A stretch of DNA of 64,000 nucleotides from Bizionia sp. M204 (GTDB lineage: Bacteria; Bacteroidota; Bacteroidia; Flavobacteriales; Flavobacteriaceae): NCBI RefSeq assembly GCF_023205095.1, contig NZ_CP046242.1:1353001-1417000 (forward strand), read 5' to 3'. Both the position numbers and the translations under genes were made by a program. The notes beneath the pieces were generated by a model, which was given only the letters and a program-made list of their open reading frames with translations, did no database searches and was not told where the DNA came from. This document shows positions 61,626-64,000 of the stretch, piece by piece. Every line of letters begins with the position of its first letter. The first letter of the stretch is position 1.

Positions 61626-62930
61626 ATGAAACAACCCTTAAACATTTTTTGGTTCCGACGCGATTTACGTTTAGATGATAATCGTGGGTTTTATGAAGCT
61701 CTTAAAAGTGATCATCATGTGCTACCTATTTTTATTTTCGATTCGGAACTATTAGAATCCCTGCCTAAAGGTGATGCACGCGTAACGTTTATTTACCATA
61801 CGCTGCAAACCATGCGTAAAACACTTCAAAACGAACACAACAGCAGTATTGCTATATATCACGGAACACCTGAAAGCGTTTTTAAACATCTTGTCGATTC
61901 GTACGAAATTACTACCGTTTTTACCAATCACGATTACGAACCTTATGCCATTAAGCGGGATAACGATGTGGGTTCATTTTTAGAAGAAAATGGAATTGCA
62001 TTTAAAACTTATAAGGACCAAGTTATTTTTGAAAAAAATGAAGTCGTTAAAGATGATGGCGATCCCTATCGCGTGTATACACCTTTTATGAAAACATGGA
62101 AGGCCGCTTTTAAAACAATAGATTTAGAAATTTATTACACCAACAGCTATTTGGATAATTTGGTTAAAAACACCCGATTACCAAATTTGGAATTATCGGA
62201 TTTAGGTTTTAAAAAATCTAAACAAGACATAGCACCATATGACGTAACACCCACTTTAATTCAGGAATACGAAGCCAAGCGTAATTTTCCAGCAAAAGAT
62301 GCCACATCTCGTTTAGGACCACACTTACGATTTGGAACGGTGAGTATTAGGAAAATGGTAAAAAAAGCCATTGCAGAAAAAAATGAGATATTTTGGCAAG
62401 AGCTTATTTGGCGTGAATTCTTCATGCAAATACTTTGGCATTTTCCGCACACGGTAACCGAAAGTTTCAAGCCCAAATACGACAATATACAATGGCGTAA
62501 TAACGAAACGGAATTCCAAGCTTGGTGCCAAGGTAAAACAGGATATCCTTTAGTGGATGCTGGTATGCGGGAATTAAATGAAACCGGATTTATGCATAAT
62601 CGGGTGCGTATGTTGGTTGGTAGTTTTTTATGTAAACATTTGCTGATTGATTGGCGTTGGGGAGAAGCCTATTTTGCAGAAAAATTACATGATTATGAAA
62701 TGGCTAGTAACATTGGAAATTGGCAGTGGGTTGCGGGTTCTGGTGTGGATGCAGCACCTTATTTTAGAATTTTTAATCCAACCACCCAAATTGAAAAATT
62801 TGATAAAGATTTAAAATATATTAATAAATGGGTACCCGAATTTCAAGAACTCACCTACCCTTCAAAAATAGTGGATCATAAAGAGGCACGAGAGCGTTGT
62901 TTAAAAGTTTACAAGGAAGCTGTCAGTTAA
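61626..62930 (+). CDS. phr: Class I CPD photolyase
   Basis: The 434-residue enzyme has the antenna domain start NIFWFRRDLRLDDNRGFYEA and the complete FAD domain signature: TGYPLVDAGMRELNETGFMH, then NRVRMLVGSFLCKHLLIDWR, WGEAYFAEKLHDYEMASNIG and NWQWVAGSGVDAAPYFRIFN. This includes the NWQW segment near flavin that the protein at 56013 lacks. It repairs cyclobutane pyrimidine dimers in DNA with blue or near-UV light, with MTHF or a similar antenna. It is the last gene of the light cluster. Confidence 0.95.
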   Translation: MKQPLNIFWFRRDLRLDDNRGFYEALKSDHHVLPIFIFDSELLESLPKGDARVTFIYHTLQTMRKTLQNEHNSSIAIYHGTPESVFKHLVDSYEITTVFTNHDYEPYAIKRDNDVGSFLEENGIAFKTYKDQVIFEKNEVVKDDGDPYRVYTPFMKTWKAAFKTIDLEIYYTNSYLDNLVKNTRLPNLELSDLGFKKSKQDIAPYDVTPTLIQEYEAKRNFPAKDATSRLGPHLRFGTVSIRKMVKKAIAEKNEIFWQELIWREFFMQILWHFPHTVTESFKPKYDNIQWRNNETEFQAWCQGKTGYPLVDAGMRELNETGFMHNRVRMLVGSFLCKHLLIDWRWGEAYFAEKLHDYEMASNIGNWQWVAGSGVDAAPYFRIFNPTTQIEKFDKDLKYINKWVPEFQELTYPSKIVDHKEARERCLKVYKEAVS

Positions 62931-63073
62931 AATTATATTTAAAATACGCTGATTGCCACTTCAAAAAACTTCCAATTATACCTAAAATCGTTTTTTATAG
63001 ACACATAATCAGATATTTAACTTATTTATTCATGCTTTGTTTTATATTTATTTTATAAAATAGATTTAACATG

Positions 63074-64000
63074 ATGAAAAAATTACTTATCGCGCTGACA
63101 TTAATCCCTATGATTGGTGTTGCGCAAATTTCTTTTACTAGTGGAAACGGTAATTTGGTTAACGCCTCCTTAAAAAGTGGTGTTGCCATAGGTGTTTCTG
63201 ATATGAATGGTGATGGTTTGGACGATATTATTCGTTTAAATGGCGCCTCTTCTTTAGAGATAGAATACCAAAACACCAATGGTATTTTTACTCGATTAAA
63301 TTATGGAAGCACAAGTGGTTCCAAATGGGGAATGGCCATTGCGGATGTTGATAGAAACGGGTATAACGATATTTTAATGGGTGGAAGTTATAACGGTTTA
63401 AAAGTATATACAGCCAACAGTTCGGGCACTGATTATAGCTCTAACCTACTAACATACAACATATTTGTTCAAAACTTGAACTTTGCGGATATTGATAATA
63501 ATGGCACTATAGACATATTTGCCTGTCATGATAATGGTTTATCTAAAGCGTATAGTAATGATGGTACAGGCGCTATGACAGAAAATCTAGGATTAATTAA
63601 TACGGCTTCCACTATACCTTCCGATAATTCTGGAAATTATGGCAGTATCTGGATTGATTATGACAATGATGGTGATTTAGATTTATATATTTCTAAATGC
63701 CGTTTAGGCGTTTCCAATCCCAATGATGGCAGGCGTGTCAATTTACTTTTCGAAAATGATGGTAACAATAATTATTCTGAAGTTGCCGTTGCTCGTGGTT
63801 TAGTTCCTTATGGACAATCTTGGGCTGCTGCATTTGAAGATATTGACAATGATGGCGATTTAGATTGCGTGATTGTAAATCATGATATTACCAGTATGAT
63901 TCTTGAAAATGATGGAAATGGAAACTATACAGACATCACGGCTTCATCAGGAATTGCGACGTCATTGGATAATTTAGGTGATGGTGGTATTCAAGTCATC
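63074..64000 (+). CDS. Secreted FG-GAP/VCBS repeat protein (partial)
   Basis: From ATG 63074 (an ATG also sits one codon earlier at 63071) a signal peptide MKKLLIALTLIPMIGVAQ leads into repeating calcium-binding-type motifs such as MNGDGLDDIIRLNG, DVDRNGYNDILMGG, DIDNNGTIDIFACH, DYDNDGDLDLYISK and DIDNDGDLDCVIVN. This is the FG-GAP/VCBS beta-propeller series seen in secreted flavobacterial proteins. The frame is open to the end of the window (309 codons), so the C-terminus, where a type IX sorting domain would be expected, is not visible. Confidence 0.85.
   Translation, partial: MKKLLIALTLIPMIGVAQISFTSGNGNLVNASLKSGVAIGVSDMNGDGLDDIIRLNGASSLEIEYQNTNGIFTRLNYGSTSGSKWGMAIADVDRNGYNDILMGGSYNGLKVYTANSSGTDYSSNLLTYNIFVQNLNFADIDNNGTIDIFACHDNGLSKAYSNDGTGAMTENLGLINTASTIPSDNSGNYGSIWIDYDNDGDLDLYISKCRLGVSNPNDGRRVNLLFENDGNNNYSEVAVARGLVPYGQSWAAAFEDIDNDGDLDCVIVNHDITSMILENDGNGNYTDITASSGIATSLDNLGDGGIQVI

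Noticed and set aside
1-64000. CRISPR arrays, insertion sequences, prophage or integrase genes
   Set aside because: No spaced direct repeats, transposase, integrase or phage structural genes were seen. The only strong repeats are within sprB and sprD.

Overview
The window looks like a chromosomal segment of a marine-type Flavobacteriaceae (phylum Bacteroidota). The evidence is the AT-rich composition, start sites with little Shine-Dalgarno sequence, promoter -7 boxes of the form TAnnTTTG, type IX secretion sorting domains, a gliding-motility spr locus, a BshB1-type bacillithiol deacetylase and a geranylgeranylglycerol-phosphate synthase-type UbiA. The genus cannot be fixed from the sequence alone. 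No insertion sequence, prophage, CRISPR array or rRNA was seen; there is one tRNA (His).

Layout. 1-4174 (+): the tail of an efflux adaptor, a possible structured RNA element, an RND pump, a PII-like protein and a small DUF2892 membrane protein, closed by a strong two-way terminator. 4291-6808 (-): NhaA antiporter and a tandem universal stress protein. 6916-23344 (-): a gliding-motility locus in the order beta-helix protein, sprC, sprD, sprB (3216 aa), sprF, with a good promoter at 23393-23424. 23620-28321: small secreted proteins and two paralogous M28 lipoprotein peptidases. 28490-31522: tRNA-His, bshB1, a trans-sulfuration enzyme, a small unknown and mscL. 31536-36240: a fused ResB-CcsA cytochrome c assembly protein, a truncated haemoglobin with a small membrane partner, and a divergent Crp/Fnr regulator that carries a cysteine cluster and a matching palindrome in its own leader. 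36260-40955 (+): a housekeeping row (DUF2520, KdsC-like HAD, UbiA, Maf, MscS, CorA). 40998-41594 (-): a lipoprotein gene interrupted by an in-frame stop in its signal peptide. 41785-46098: a large secreted PIG-L protein, a 33-residue membrane peptide and a sodium:solute symporter. 46224-48918: a membrane protein/XRE pair and three small (-) genes.

49057-62930 (+) is the most interesting part: a 14-kb light and photodamage cluster of about 18 tightly packed genes. It holds a TetR-like regulator, an ABC1 kinase, a flavin reductase, a DUF2867-type NAD(P)-binding protein, DUF2256, cryptochrome DASH, an iron-sulfur photolyase, a third divergent photolyase homologue, an unknown gene, TIGR03643, folE, an unknown, an SDR lacking its catalytic tyrosine, glutathione peroxidase, a Lacal_2735-like protein, TspO, an SRPBCC protein and a class I CPD photolyase. 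Two promoters inside it (upstream of the TetR gene and upstream of the gene at 57602) share a 44-bp element with the inverted repeat GTTTAAC-N14-GTTAAAC placed directly before the -7 box. I infer that a single regulator controls the cluster; which one is not shown by the sequence. The window ends inside a secreted FG-GAP/VCBS repeat protein.

Working together: the four photolyase/cryptochrome proteins repair or sense light damage. FolE may feed pterin (and so MTHF antenna) supply, the flavin reductase may supply reduced flavin, and GPx and TspO fit a photo-oxidative stress response. These links are inferences from family knowledge and gene neighbourhood.
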